In this document: piece after piece, positions 1 through 7,400 of the stretch
Layout of the letters: every line of letters starts with the position of its first letter
How positions within the stretch are numbered: position 1 is the stretch's first letter
Assembly: GCA_044866075.1 (NCBI GenBank)
Contig: JBIOTQ010000089.1
Location: forward strand, 1-13,942
Length of the DNA stretch: 13,942 bases
Source of the DNA: JBASRP01 sp044866075
GTDB lineage: Bacteria > Actinomycetota > AC-67
Reading direction: 5' to 3'
Notes under the pieces: generated by a model
What the model was told of the DNA's origin: nothing
What the model saw: the letters and a program-made list of their open reading frames with translations, nothing else
The model's database searches: none
Program-made: the position numbers and the translations under genes

Positions 1-1
1 C

Positions 2-1116
2 GGCACATTCGCCACGGGCGACGTTCGCCGGACCCGGCTGATCCACAGCCTCGAGAGTGCCGGACTCGCGGTCGACGACGTCGCGAAGACGGTCCGGCGC
101 GGTGACCTACGGCTCGAGATGTTCGACATGGAGTCGTTCGAGACCCGCTTCTCACCGCTGAGCAACGAGACCTTCGCATCCGTGAGCGCATCGTCCGGCG
201 TCCCTGTTGACCTGCTCATGGTCATCCGAGAAGCGATCGGCTACGCGCAACCGGCTCCCTATGATCGCCTGCGAGAGGACGAGCTACGGATCATCCCCGC
301 GATCCGCTACCAGCTCGATCGGGGGTTCAACCCGGCAACCATCGAACGGTGGCTTCGCGTCTACGGCGACAGCCTTCGCCGGATCGCGGAGACGGAAGGC
401 GAATGGTGGGACCGCGAGATCCAAGGCCCGATCTTCGCGGCCGGCGTCGACGTCGGGCGGAAGATGGAGGAGGCATCGCGCTGGGGGCTCGGTATGGCGA
501 AGCTCATCGAGACGGTGATCACCTCGATCCACAACGCGCACCAGGAACACGTCTGGACGCGCAACTTCTTCGACGGGATTGAGGAACAGCTCGAGAGGGC
601 GGGCCTCCGTAGCAAGATGACGCAGCCGCCGGCCATGTGCTTCCTCGACATGACTGGATACACGCGCATGACCGAAGAACGTGGCGACCGGGAGGCCGCC
701 GACCTCGCCGCGACGATGGCGCGGATGGTCGATCGGACCTCGCGGGAGCACGGCGGAAAGCTCGTGAAGTGGCTCGGCGACGGGGTGATGTTCTTCTACC
801 GCGTTCCGGGGCCGGCGTCCTGGCGGCCCTGCGGATGACGGATGCGATCCCGGCCACGGGGCTGCCGCCGGCACACGTCGGGATCCACGCCGGACCTGTG
901 GTGTTCCAGGAAGGCGATTACTTCGGCCGGACGGTGAACGTCGCCGCGCGGATCGCCGCGTACGCGCGACCGGGCGAGGTGCTCGTCAGCCAAGAGGTCG
1001 TAGACGCCGCGGCCGCGCTCGACGGCGTGGCATTCACGAGCATCGGGCCGGCGGACCTCAAGGGCGTGTCGGGCGTTATGCAGTTGTACGCCGCCCGGCA
1101 CGACAGCGGGCTCTAA
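2..1116 (+). pseudogene. Frameshifted soluble class III adenylate/guanylate cyclase, 5' end outside window
   Basis: The frame starting at base 2 is open from the window edge to a TGA at 836-838; the family's last part continues in the next frame to TAA at 1114-1116. Joined across 808-811 the two pieces make one continuous cyclase. The N-terminal helical region (2 to about 600) has a MerR-like FATGDVRRTRLI stretch and probably senses or regulates. The catalytic domain starts near 625: first metal aspartate in FLDMTGYT, adenine-type lysine and second metal aspartate in VKWLGDGVMF, then, after the shift, GDYFGRTVNVAARIA with the expected Asp, Asn and Arg. All canonical catalytic positions are therefore encoded, but the last two groups lie behind the break. 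A single extra G in the run at 808-811 would restore the frame, so this is either a real inactivating deletion or a sequencing/assembly error. Without repair the product would lack half the active site. Confidence 0.85.
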
Positions 1117-1178
1117 CCGCGTTTCCCCGTCAGTCCGGCGTCGAGGATCCGCGCGAGACTCTTCCGGATAACACGGGA
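1113..1178 (-). pseudogene. Remnant of a TetR-family regulator C-terminus
   Basis: Read on the minus strand from about 1178, this encodes SRVIRKSLARILDAGLTGKRG and then TAG at 1115-1113. The last residues of the intact TetR gene at 2056 read DDMRKSMARILFAGVAGKR followed by TAG, so the RKS-ARIL-AG--GKR pattern and the stop are shared in register. No upstream TetR body remains: the bases beyond about 1190 are the ArsR promoter. The tail overlaps the stop codon of the frameshifted cyclase on the other strand. It is most simply a leftover of a regulator gene removed or interrupted when the ArsR/SRPBCC cassette came to lie here. The match covers only about 20 residues, so chance or convergence cannot be excluded. 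Confidence 0.45.
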
Positions 1179-1196
1179 CCTCCTTCGTGTCGGGAC

Positions 1197-1225
1197 TTGC
1201 ATTCCATGCGTTCTAATGATATTTA
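1197..1225 (+). promoter_or_regulatory. Sigma-70-type promoter candidate for the ArsR/SRPBCC pair
   Basis: TTGCAT at 1197-1202 and TATTTA at 1220-1225 are separated by 17 bases, a good match to -35/-10 spacing. The stretch from about 1200 to 1256 is sharply AT-rich in a GC-rich window, as expected for a promoter. A GGAGGA ribosome-binding site at 1245-1250 lies four bases before the ArsR ATG. Confidence 0.55.
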
Positions 1226-1255
1226 ATCTCTGCGTTAATTAAGCGGAGGATTAAA
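1222..1255. promoter_or_regulatory. Symmetrical operator candidate of the ArsR repressor
   Basis: Outer arms TTTAATC (1222-1228) and GATTAAA (1249-1255) are perfect inverted repeats, and the palindrome TTAATTAA (1235-1242) sits exactly at their common centre, 1238.5. The six-base spacers on either side are not complementary. The element covers the -10 box, the ribosome-binding site and the first base of the ArsR start codon, so a bound dimer would block transcription. Autoregulation by an operator like this is usual for ArsR-family repressors; assignment to this repressor is inferred from position. Confidence 0.5.
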
Positions 1256-1584
1256 TGCCGACCGATCGGCTCAGTGAGACCTTCGCGGCGCTCGCCGACC
1301 CAACGCGCCGCTCGATACTGACGCGCCTCGCCAAGGGAGAGGCGACCGTGAACGAGCTGGCCAAGCCGTTCTCTTTGAGCCTTCCGGCGATCTCGCGGCA
1401 CCTCAAGGTGCTCGAGCGGGCGGGCTTGATCGTGCGAAGCAAAGAGGCCCAGTGGCGGCCGAGCCGGATGCAAGCCGAGCCGCTCGACCAAGCGGTGGAG
1501 TGGATGCAGTCCCGCAAGCGGACGTGGGAAGCCCGGATGGACCGACTCGAAGCGCATCTGCGTGGGAAAGGAGACAAACGATGA
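1255..1584 (+). CDS. ArsR/SmtB-family winged-helix transcriptional repressor
   Basis: This 109-residue protein has the ArsR winged-helix fold: ALADPTRRSILTRL (residues 12-25), then a helix-turn-helix with the recognition segment SLPAISRHLKVLERAGLI at about 42-59 and a wing after it. The ELCVCDL-type cysteine metal site is absent and the protein contains no cysteine, so it is unlikely to sense arsenic or heavy metals. It belongs to the ArsR group commonly encoded directly before an SRPBCC (AHSA1-type) protein, as here: its stop overlaps the next start (ATGA, 1581-1584), implying coupled translation. The start at 1255 is supported by GGAGGA four bases upstream. It probably represses its own operon through the palindrome at its start. 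The signal is unknown; a small hydrophobic ligand bound by the partner is possible but inferred. Confidence 0.93.
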   Translation: MPTDRLSETFAALADPTRRSILTRLAKGEATVNELAKPFSLSLPAISRHLKVLERAGLIVRSKEAQWRPSRMQAEPLDQAVEWMQSRKRTWEARMDRLEAHLRGKGDKR

Positions 1585-2045
1585 ATGAATCGACCCCCGT
1601 AACCGCCGGCGATCAGACGGTCCTAATCACTCGCATCTTCGAAGCACCGCGCGAGCGGGTATTTAAGGCGTGGACCGACCCCGACGAAGTTGCCGCCTGG
1701 TTCGGCCCCGAGCAGATGGAGTCGCCGCGAGAGAAGATCCACATCGACCTGCGCGTCGGCGGACGCTACGAGATCACGATGGTCCCGCGCGGTGGGGGCG
1801 GCGAGTTCTCGATCGGCTACGAAATCATCGAGCTGGTGGAGCCGGAGCTGATCGTCCTGCGCTCCGACCCGATGCCGGAGGCGGGCATGCACGAGCCCAC
1901 GGTCGTGCGGGTCGAGTTCCACGACCACGGCGACAAGACGCGCATGACGCTCAGCGACGGGCCCCTTCCGGCGGCGGGCCGGGGCCACGCCGAGGCCGGA
2001 TGGAACGCCGCGTTCGACAAGCTTGCGGCGCGCGTCGCCGGGTAA
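1581..2045 (+). CDS. SRPBCC (AHSA1/START-like) domain protein
   Basis: This is a 154-residue single-domain protein of the SRPBCC helix-grip fold. Typical marks are the opening beta strand TVLITRIFEAPRERVFKAWTD (residues 13-33), the DPDEVAAWFGP segment (33-43), the LRVGGRYEITM strand and the C-terminal helix GWNAAFDKLAARV that closes the pocket. The fold binds small hydrophobic molecules or acts as a co-chaperone-like module; no catalytic residue can be assigned. Translation is coupled to the ArsR gene: the ATG at 1581 overlaps its stop, with AGGAG at 1569-1573. No signal peptide or membrane segment is visible, so it is cytoplasmic. The next gene converges on it, leaving only ten bases between the two stops. 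Confidence 0.9.
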   Translation: MNESTPVTAGDQTVLITRIFEAPRERVFKAWTDPDEVAAWFGPEQMESPREKIHIDLRVGGRYEITMVPRGGGGEFSIGYEIIELVEPELIVLRSDPMPEAGMHEPTVVRVEFHDHGDKTRMTLSDGPLPAAGRGHAEAGWNAAFDKLAARVAG

Positions 2046-2055
2046 GCGCGGCGGG

Positions 2056-2712
2056 CTAACGCTTCCCCGCCACACCCGCGAACAAGATCCGCGCCATGCT
2101 CTTGCGCATGTCGTCGGTGCGGATGCCCCAGAACTCGAAGCCGTAGCGATGTTGAGCGACGTGGGCCAGCATCGACACCAGGGTCGCCGCCTGCGCCATC
2201 GGTTCGGTGTCCTTCGGGTGGTTGCCCGCCGAGCGTATGTCTTCGATCACGTCGCGCAGGCCGATGGTGACCTCGTTCAGCAGGTGCGTGCGCGTGCTCT
2301 GGAAGCGCAGGTCTCCTTCGGCGGTGGCGAGGTCCACGACGCGCAGGATCGCGCGGTGTCGTTCCCACAGCGCGAGGAACGAATCGACGATCGACTCCGC
2401 AACGGCGAAGCCATTCTTCCCGCGCCAGTCGGCCTCGCGGATCAGTGCCGTGAGATCCTTCCCGTTCGAGGCCATCTCCTCGGCGAGCACGAGCACGGCC
2501 GCTTCGACGTCCTCGAAGTATTGATAGAAGGTCGCCGGCGAGCAGCTCGCGCAGCGCGCGATGTCGATGACGGTGAGGTCACGGTAAGACGATTTCTCGA
2601 GCAGCTCGGCCGTGCACTTCAGGAGCTTCTCGCGCGTCGCGCGGCCGCGCCGGCCCGGCGTGCGACCGTCGACGGCACGAACCTCTTCCTCAACCGTCTG
2701 CTCGGAATCCAT
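2056..2712 (-). CDS. TetR-family transcriptional regulator
   Basis: This 218-residue regulator has an N-terminal DNA-binding domain: an acidic leader (1-15), an arginine-rich GRTPGRRGRATREKLL stretch (16-31), then the helix-turn-helix at about 46-66 ending in SPATFYQYFEDVEAAVL, the TetR signature. The rest is the helical ligand-binding and dimerisation domain. The ATG at 2712 shares one base with the upstream hydrolase stop and has GGAG six bases before it, so the two are translationally coupled. The gene therefore comes from the hydrolase promoter, where a 19-bp palindrome (3345-3363) is a likely autoregulatory site; a second copy lies before the LLM gene. Relatives of this type often control lipid or acyl-CoA metabolism in actinobacteria, but the inducer here is unknown. 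Confidence 0.93.
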   Translation of the reverse strand: MDSEQTVEEEVRAVDGRTPGRRGRATREKLLKCTAELLEKSSYRDLTVIDIARCASCSPATFYQYFEDVEAAVLVLAEEMASNGKDLTALIREADWRGKNGFAVAESIVDSFLALWERHRAILRVVDLATAEGDLRFQSTRTHLLNEVTIGLRDVIEDIRSAGNHPKDTEPMAQAATLVSMLAHVAQHRYGFEFWGIRTDDMRKSMARILFAGVAGKR

Positions 2713-3332
2713 CAGCGACTCCACGCAGCGAGGAGGTCGTCGGTCGTCACCACGGTTGTGAGGAGCGATAGCGTGTTCTCGATCACGGCGTTCGCGTAGT
2801 CCTCGGGGATCCCGGCGACCGCGTCGCGCGGAAGCACGAACTGGTAGCCGAGGTTGATCGCGTCCATGACAAAGCTCGTCATGCCGACGTTCACCGAGAC
2901 GCCGATCCCGACGATCGTCTTCACGCCCATGTTGCGAAGGACCGGGTCGAGGTCGGTCCCGCCCATCGGGCCGACGCCGTGCAGTCGCGACAGGACGACG
3001 TCGGAGTCCTCTTCGCCGATCTCGGGGATGACCTTCACGGCGTCCGATCCCGGTGTGATCTTCGCGCCGGCCTTCCGCGCCGCACCGAAGATGCGCGCGT
3101 TGCTGTTCGATCCCAGCCCGTCGGGCCGGCGCATCGCGACGCAGTGCACGACCGGGACGGCAGTCGCGCGCGCCGCCTTCGCGAGCCGCGCGGCGTTCGG
3201 GATCATCTCCCGGCGGGCGATTTCGGCGAGGGCCGGGAAAACCGCGTCCTCGCCGAGGACGCCGCGCTGACACTCCTGCGTCACCAGCGCCGTATGCGCC
3301 GGACCGACGAGGGAAACGAGCTCCACGGACAT
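2712..3332 (-). CDS. Isochorismatase-like (cysteine hydrolase fold) protein with altered catalytic triad
   Basis: This 206-residue protein follows the isochorismatase/nicotinamidase fold: first strand HTALVTQECQRGVLG (13-27), PVVHCVAMRRPD (60-71), GTDLDPVLRNMGVKTIVGIG (125-144) and SVNVGMTSFVMDAINLGY (146-163), then RDAVAG. The catalytic triad of the family (Asp, Lys, Cys) is not conserved: the Asp position holds Glu20, the Lys position Arg116 and the nucleophile position Gly150. Ordinary thiol hydrolysis is therefore unlikely, and a binding role or a different chemistry must be considered. No Shine-Dalgarno motif precedes the ATG, but TACAAT ends seven bases before it, suggesting a leaderless transcript. 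The gene overlaps the downstream TetR gene by one base and follows the LLM gene after 43 bases, so it belongs to one small regulon. The fold assignment is firm; the function is not. Confidence 0.88.
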   Translation of the reverse strand: MSVELVSLVGPAHTALVTQECQRGVLGEDAVFPALAEIARREMIPNAARLAKAARATAVPVVHCVAMRRPDGLGSNSNARIFGAARKAGAKITPGSDAVKVIPEIGEEDSDVVLSRLHGVGPMGGTDLDPVLRNMGVKTIVGIGVSVNVGMTSFVMDAINLGYQFVLPRDAVAGIPEDYANAVIENTLSLLTTVVTTDDLLAAWSR

Positions 3333-3339
3333 CGGGCGG

Positions 3340-3345
3340 ATTGTA
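3340..3345 (-). promoter_or_regulatory. -10 box of a probable leaderless transcript (hydrolase-TetR)
   Basis: On the minus strand TACAAT ends seven bases before the hydrolase ATG, and there is no purine-rich ribosome-binding site in between. This TANNNT-to-ATG spacing is characteristic of leaderless actinobacterial genes. The -35 region (GCCAAA, 3368-3363) is weak. The palindrome 3345-3363 fills the spacer, so repressor binding would exclude RNA polymerase. Confidence 0.45.
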
Positions 3346-3363
3346 TCTGACGGGTCGTCAGAT
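3345..3363. promoter_or_regulatory. TetR operator candidate, copy 1 (perfect palindrome)
   Basis: ATCTGACGGGTCGTCAGAT has perfect 8-base arms around a 3-base centre. It lies in the 43-base gap before the hydrolase-TetR pair, centred 22 bases before the hydrolase start. A near copy with the same arm spacing sits before the LLM gene. The form, a palindrome with CTGAC/GTCAG arms next to a tetR gene, fits a TetR dimer site. Linking it to the regulator at 2056-2712 is inference from proximity. Confidence 0.68.
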
Positions 3364-3375
3364 TTGGCCGGTGGC

Positions 3376-4368
3376 CTAGCTTTGCGGGCGTATCCGCGGC
3401 AGGACGCGGTCCCGGAAGAGGTGCAGGCTCTCCCAGCCGAGGTCCGCGGGCATCCCGCACAGCAGCGGGTGCAGTACGATCGCGCCGCCCGGCGACAGCT
3501 CCTCGGCGAGCGCCACGCATTCGTCCGGCGTGACGACGCGGTAGATGCCCTCGTCGCGCAGCGCGTCGATGTCGGGCGCGGACGTGAGGACCTCCGCGCG
3601 CGTGCCCTCCTGCCACGACCGGTAGGTGTCCGCGTCGTACCACGCGTAGCGCGAGATCTGATCCCACGCCTTGTCGGGATCCTCGGTCACATGGACGAAG
3701 CCGGGCCCTTTCGGCATCACGCAGAAGCCTTGGTCGAACCCGATCTTGCGGCACTCGTCCTCGTACGCGTCCTTCAGCGCAGGATCGCCGACGCCGGGGA
3801 AGAATGGCAGACGCATCCGCGCGGCCCGGCGCGCGGCGAGCGGACCCGACCCGCCGCCGAGGATCAGCGGGTGGGGCTTCGTCTTCGGCGTCGGCGTCAC
3901 GCGAACGGTGCGTCCGTTCCACTCGAAGGGTTCGCCCGTCCAGGCCCTGCGCATGACCTCGACGTACTCCTCGAGCATCCGGCCGCGATCCTTGTACGTC
4001 ACGCCGGCCATCTCGAACTCGCTGCGCTTGTACCCGCTCCCGGCGACGAACGACACGCGCCCGTTGGACGCGAGGTCGAGCACGGCGATCTGCTCGGCGA
4101 GGCGGATGGGATCGTGGAGCGGCAGCAGCGCAGCGGCGATCGTAATCGGCAGTCTCTTGGTGATGCCGGCGACCGCAGCGGCCATCGTGAACGGCGCGGG
4201 GAGATAACCGTCGTCGATGCCGTGATGCTCGGAAAGCGACACGATGTCGGCCACGCCGTGCTCGTCTACCCACGCGCACTGCTCGAGGCAGACCCGGTAC
4301 ATCTCCTCATGCGGCGTCGCCGCCCACTCCGGCGAGCGAAGGTCGTAGCGCAGTGCGATCGTGATCAT
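3376..4368 (-). CDS. LLM-class flavin- or F420-dependent oxidoreductase
   Basis: This 330-residue protein has the luciferase-like monooxygenase TIM barrel: the EHHG motif at about 47-50 after ADIVSLS, LAEQIAVLDLASNGRVSFVAGSGY (about 90-113) with the flavin/F420-phosphate region, EYVEVMRRAWTGEPFEWNG (about 133-151), and PLILGGGSGPLAARRAARM as the second cofactor-contacting segment. The length is typical. Such enzymes oxidise or monooxygenate organic substrates; F420 versus FMN cannot be decided here, although F420 is common in actinobacteria. The ATG at 4368 has GGGAG five bases upstream. The TetR operator candidate 4380-4398 lies directly before it, and a TAATCT -10-like hexamer (4400-4395) overlaps that site. 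It is divergent from the receptor cyclase gene at 4472 and leads into the hydrolase and TetR genes. The substrate is unknown. Confidence 0.93.
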   Translation of the reverse strand: MITIALRYDLRSPEWAATPHEEMYRVCLEQCAWVDEHGVADIVSLSEHHGIDDGYLPAPFTMAAAVAGITKRLPITIAAALLPLHDPIRLAEQIAVLDLASNGRVSFVAGSGYKRSEFEMAGVTYKDRGRMLEEYVEVMRRAWTGEPFEWNGRTVRVTPTPKTKPHPLILGGGSGPLAARRAARMRLPFFPGVGDPALKDAYEDECRKIGFDQGFCVMPKGPGFVHVTEDPDKAWDQISRYAWYDADTYRSWQEGTRAEVLTSAPDIDALRDEGIYRVVTPDECVALAEELSPGGAIVLHPLLCGMPADLGWESLHLFRDRVLPRIRPQS

Positions 4369-4379
4369 GACGACTCCCG

Positions 4380-4398
4380 TTCTGACGGTGCATCAGAT
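4380..4398. promoter_or_regulatory. TetR operator candidate, copy 2 (imperfect palindrome)
   Basis: TTCTGACGGTGCATCAGAT matches the perfect operator at 3345-3363 in 15 of 19 positions with identical geometry; six of the eight arm pairs are symmetrical. It is centred 21 bases before the LLM start, almost the same distance as copy 1 from its gene. It also lies in the 103-base region shared with the divergent receptor cyclase gene, so it might affect that promoter too. Confidence 0.62.
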
Positions 4399-4471
4399 TA
4401 CCGGTGGAAGCGGGAAGACCGCAGGTCGGGGCGTCCTTGCTCGCAGCGGCGAGAAGCGTGAGACTGCCGCC

Positions 4472-7400
4472 ATGTCGCAGCATGAGGGGATGCGACCGGG
4501 GGACGGGGAGCAGCTGTCCGAGCCGCTGGTCGACCCGCGCGCCCCGTGGGAAGAGCTGATCGAGGATCCCGCCGCGCCGCGCAAGCTCCTCGCGGTCCTC
4601 TTCACCGACATCGTGGGCTCCACAGAGATCGCCACCGCTCTCGGCGACAAACGCTGGCGTGAGCTGCTCGAGCAGCACGACGCGGCGATCCGCGCCCAGA
4701 TCGCGCGCTTCGGCGGCCGCGAGGTCGACACCGCCGGCGACGCTTTCTTCGCGACGTTCGAGCTGCCCGTGCGTGCCGTGGATTGCGCTCTCGAATCGAT
4801 GCGGGCTGTCCGCCGACTCGGCTTGCGGATCCGCGCGGGCGTCCACATGGGCGAGTGCGTCGTCACGGACGGCAAGGTGCGCGGCGTGTCCGTGCACATC
4901 GGCGCTCGCGTCGCGGCGAAGGCCCGCGGCGACGAGCTGTTGATCTCCAGCACCGTGCGGGACATCCTCGCCGGGGCCGGGCTCAAGTTCCTCGACCGCG
5001 GGGAGCAGACACTCAAGGGAGTCGACGGACGCTGGCGCCTGCATGCGGTCGAACCGCGGGAGCGCGACAACGAAGCCGACCTGCCACCGCTCCTCGAGCT
5101 AGAGGTCGCCAAGCCACGGCTGCCCTGGTGGAAGCAACGCCGCGTGATCGTCGCCGCCGCGACCGCCCTCGCCGTACTCATCGGCGCGGTCGCATACGCG
5201 ACTTTGCGCGGACCCGGCGGCCTCACGTCCGTCGCGGCCGATTCCCTGGCGGTCATCGACGCTTCATCGGGAGACGTCACCTCCGCGACTCCGGTGGGCC
5301 GGAGACCCACCGGGGTGGCGGTCGCCAAGAGTGGGGTGTGGGTGGCGAACAGCATCGACAGGACGGTCTCCCGCGTAGACGCCGAAGGTCAGGTCCTCAC
5401 CGTCGGTCCGCTGGGCGCGAGCCCCTCGATCGTGACCGCAAGCGACAAGCCCGAACTCATCTGGATCGGAAACGCGGACGACGGGACCGTCTCTCGCGTG
5501 AGCCCGGCGACGAAGGGTGTCGTCGGCCAACCGATCCGCACGGGAAACGGGCTCTCCGGCCTCACGTACGGGGGCGGCTCGATCTGGGCCGCCAGCGGGG
5601 TGGACGGAACGGTCTTGCGGATGGACCCCTCAACCGGGAAGGTCGCGTCGACACTGCGGGTCGGCCCCGCGCTCCGAGGAATCGTCGCGACGAAGGATGC
5701 GGTTTGGACGGTGAGCGAAACCGCCGGTACCGTCAGCCGCATCGACCTGCGCGCCGGATCGGTCGTGCAAGTCATCCCGGTCGGGAACGGACCGCGGAGT
5801 CTCGCGCTCGGCGTCGGCGGGCTCTGGGTCGCCAACGCATTCGACGGCACGGTTTCCCGCATCGACCCCGACGAAGGAAAAGTGACCGCCACCGTGCGTG
5901 TCGGCACTGACCCGCGCTCGATCGCGATCGCCGGCGGTCGCGTATTCGTCGCCAATGAGACCGACGGCACGGTCTCGGTCATCGACCCGGCGAGCAACAA
6001 GGTGACCCGAACCATCGCGCTCGAGAACGCGCCGATGGGGCTCGCCGCAGACGGCGACCGGGTTTGGGTATCCGTCCGGGGCGGGACCCTTAAGTACCGC
6101 GGAGGAACCCTGCGCTTCGGCAACGGTCTCGACGACTTCCTGTTCCGAACGATCGATCCGATGCACGCGTGGAACCCATTCGGGTTTGCGATCGCGACGG
6201 CTGCGTACGACGGACTACTCTCGTTCAAGAAGGTCGGCGGCCTCGAGGGATCCGTCATCCTGCCGGATCTCGCGGAGGAGCTCGTCCCGCCGACGGACGA
6301 CGGCAAGACGTATTCGTTCCGCTTGCGTCGTGGCTTGAAGTTCTCGTCGGGCACGACGGTCAAGGCGAGCGACGTCCTGAAGTCGTTCGAGAGGATGTTC
6401 AGAGGCGACGGTCGCGGCAAGGTCTTCTTCGGCGCGATCCTCGGAACGGAGTCGTGTAAAACAGAAGCACCGTGCGATATTTCCCGCGGCATCGTGACCG
6501 ACGACACCGCGCGCACCGTCATCTTCCACCTTCGACAGGCGGCACCGGAGTTCCCGTTCTTCCTCGCGAACCCTCTCGCGAGCATCCTGCCCGGCGATAC
6601 GCCGATCGCGGACGCCGGGCTGACACCGATCCCCGGGACTGGCCCGTATCGCGTCACGAACGTCAAGCTCGGCGGTTCCGAGAAGGACGAGGTCCGCCCC
6701 GGCGAGCTCACTCTCGAACGGAACAAGTACTTCGTGCCGCGTGGTCTCGCCGCGCCGGACGGATACCCCGACCGGATCCTCGCAACCTGGAAAGGGACCC
6801 CGGACGAGAGCATCGACGCGGTGAAGGCGGGACGAGAAGACTCCACGCTCGCCCTCGACTTCGCGGAACGCATCGAGCAGATCTCGAACGAGGTGCCGGG
6901 CCAGTTCCACATCTTCGAGTCGGCGACCACTCGCTGGGCGTCGCTGAACGAGAACATCCCGCCTCTGAACGACGTGCGCGTGCGAAGGGCGATCAACTTC
7001 GCCGTGGACCGCCGGGCTATGGCCGAATCCGCCGGCGCCCCCCTGTCCGGAGCGCTCACGTGTCAGATCCTGCCGCCGGGCATCATCGGTCACGTGCCCT
7101 ATTGCCCCTACACCGTGAACCCGGGCCCCACCGGGATCTGGCACGGCCCCGACCTCGCGACGGCGCGGCGGCTGGTGGCGGAGTCCGGAACGAAGGGCCA
7201 ACAGATCGCGCTGTGGGTCGACCCCGAAAATCCGCTCGCGAAAGTGATCGATCTGGTCGCCGACGCGATGCGGAAGATCGGCTACCGGCCGGTCATCCGC
7301 AACCGTCCGGGGAACGAGATCTTCGACACCGCCCTGGATAGTCCGAAGAAGTATCAATCGATCCTCGGCGGCTGGTTCGCCGACTACCCGTCGCCCTCGA

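Noticed and set aside
801..815. Programmed -1 frameshift in the first cyclase
   Set aside because: No slippery heptamer of the X-XXY-YYZ type is seen at the junction, and no supporting downstream structure was identified.
2046..2055. Bidirectional terminator between the SRPBCC and TetR genes
   Set aside because: Only ten bases separate the stops and the GC-rich complementarity there is imperfect with no T-tract.
2713..3273. TetR gene extended upstream to 3273 as one 405-codon frame
   Set aside because: The extension is an arginine-rich shadow of the cysteine hydrolase gene in another frame; ATG 2712 has GGAG upstream and starts the normal TetR length.
4440..4453. Small hairpin CTCGC-AGCG-GCGAG before receptor paralogue 1
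   Set aside because: A five-base GC stem is common in this composition and no poly-T or riboswitch-like context follows.
4361..4471. Earlier ATG for receptor paralogue 1 at 4361
   Set aside because: It would overlap the divergent LLM start and operator and add residues absent from the paralogue; ATG 4472 aligns with it exactly.
5389..7059. Long open frame of 556 codons on the minus strand opposite receptor paralogue 1
   Set aside because: It is rich in Arg, Ser, Pro and Thr, shows no domain, and lies wholly over a well-supported gene; typical antisense openness of GC-rich DNA. The same applies to 7617-9260 and 6215-7624 on the minus strand.
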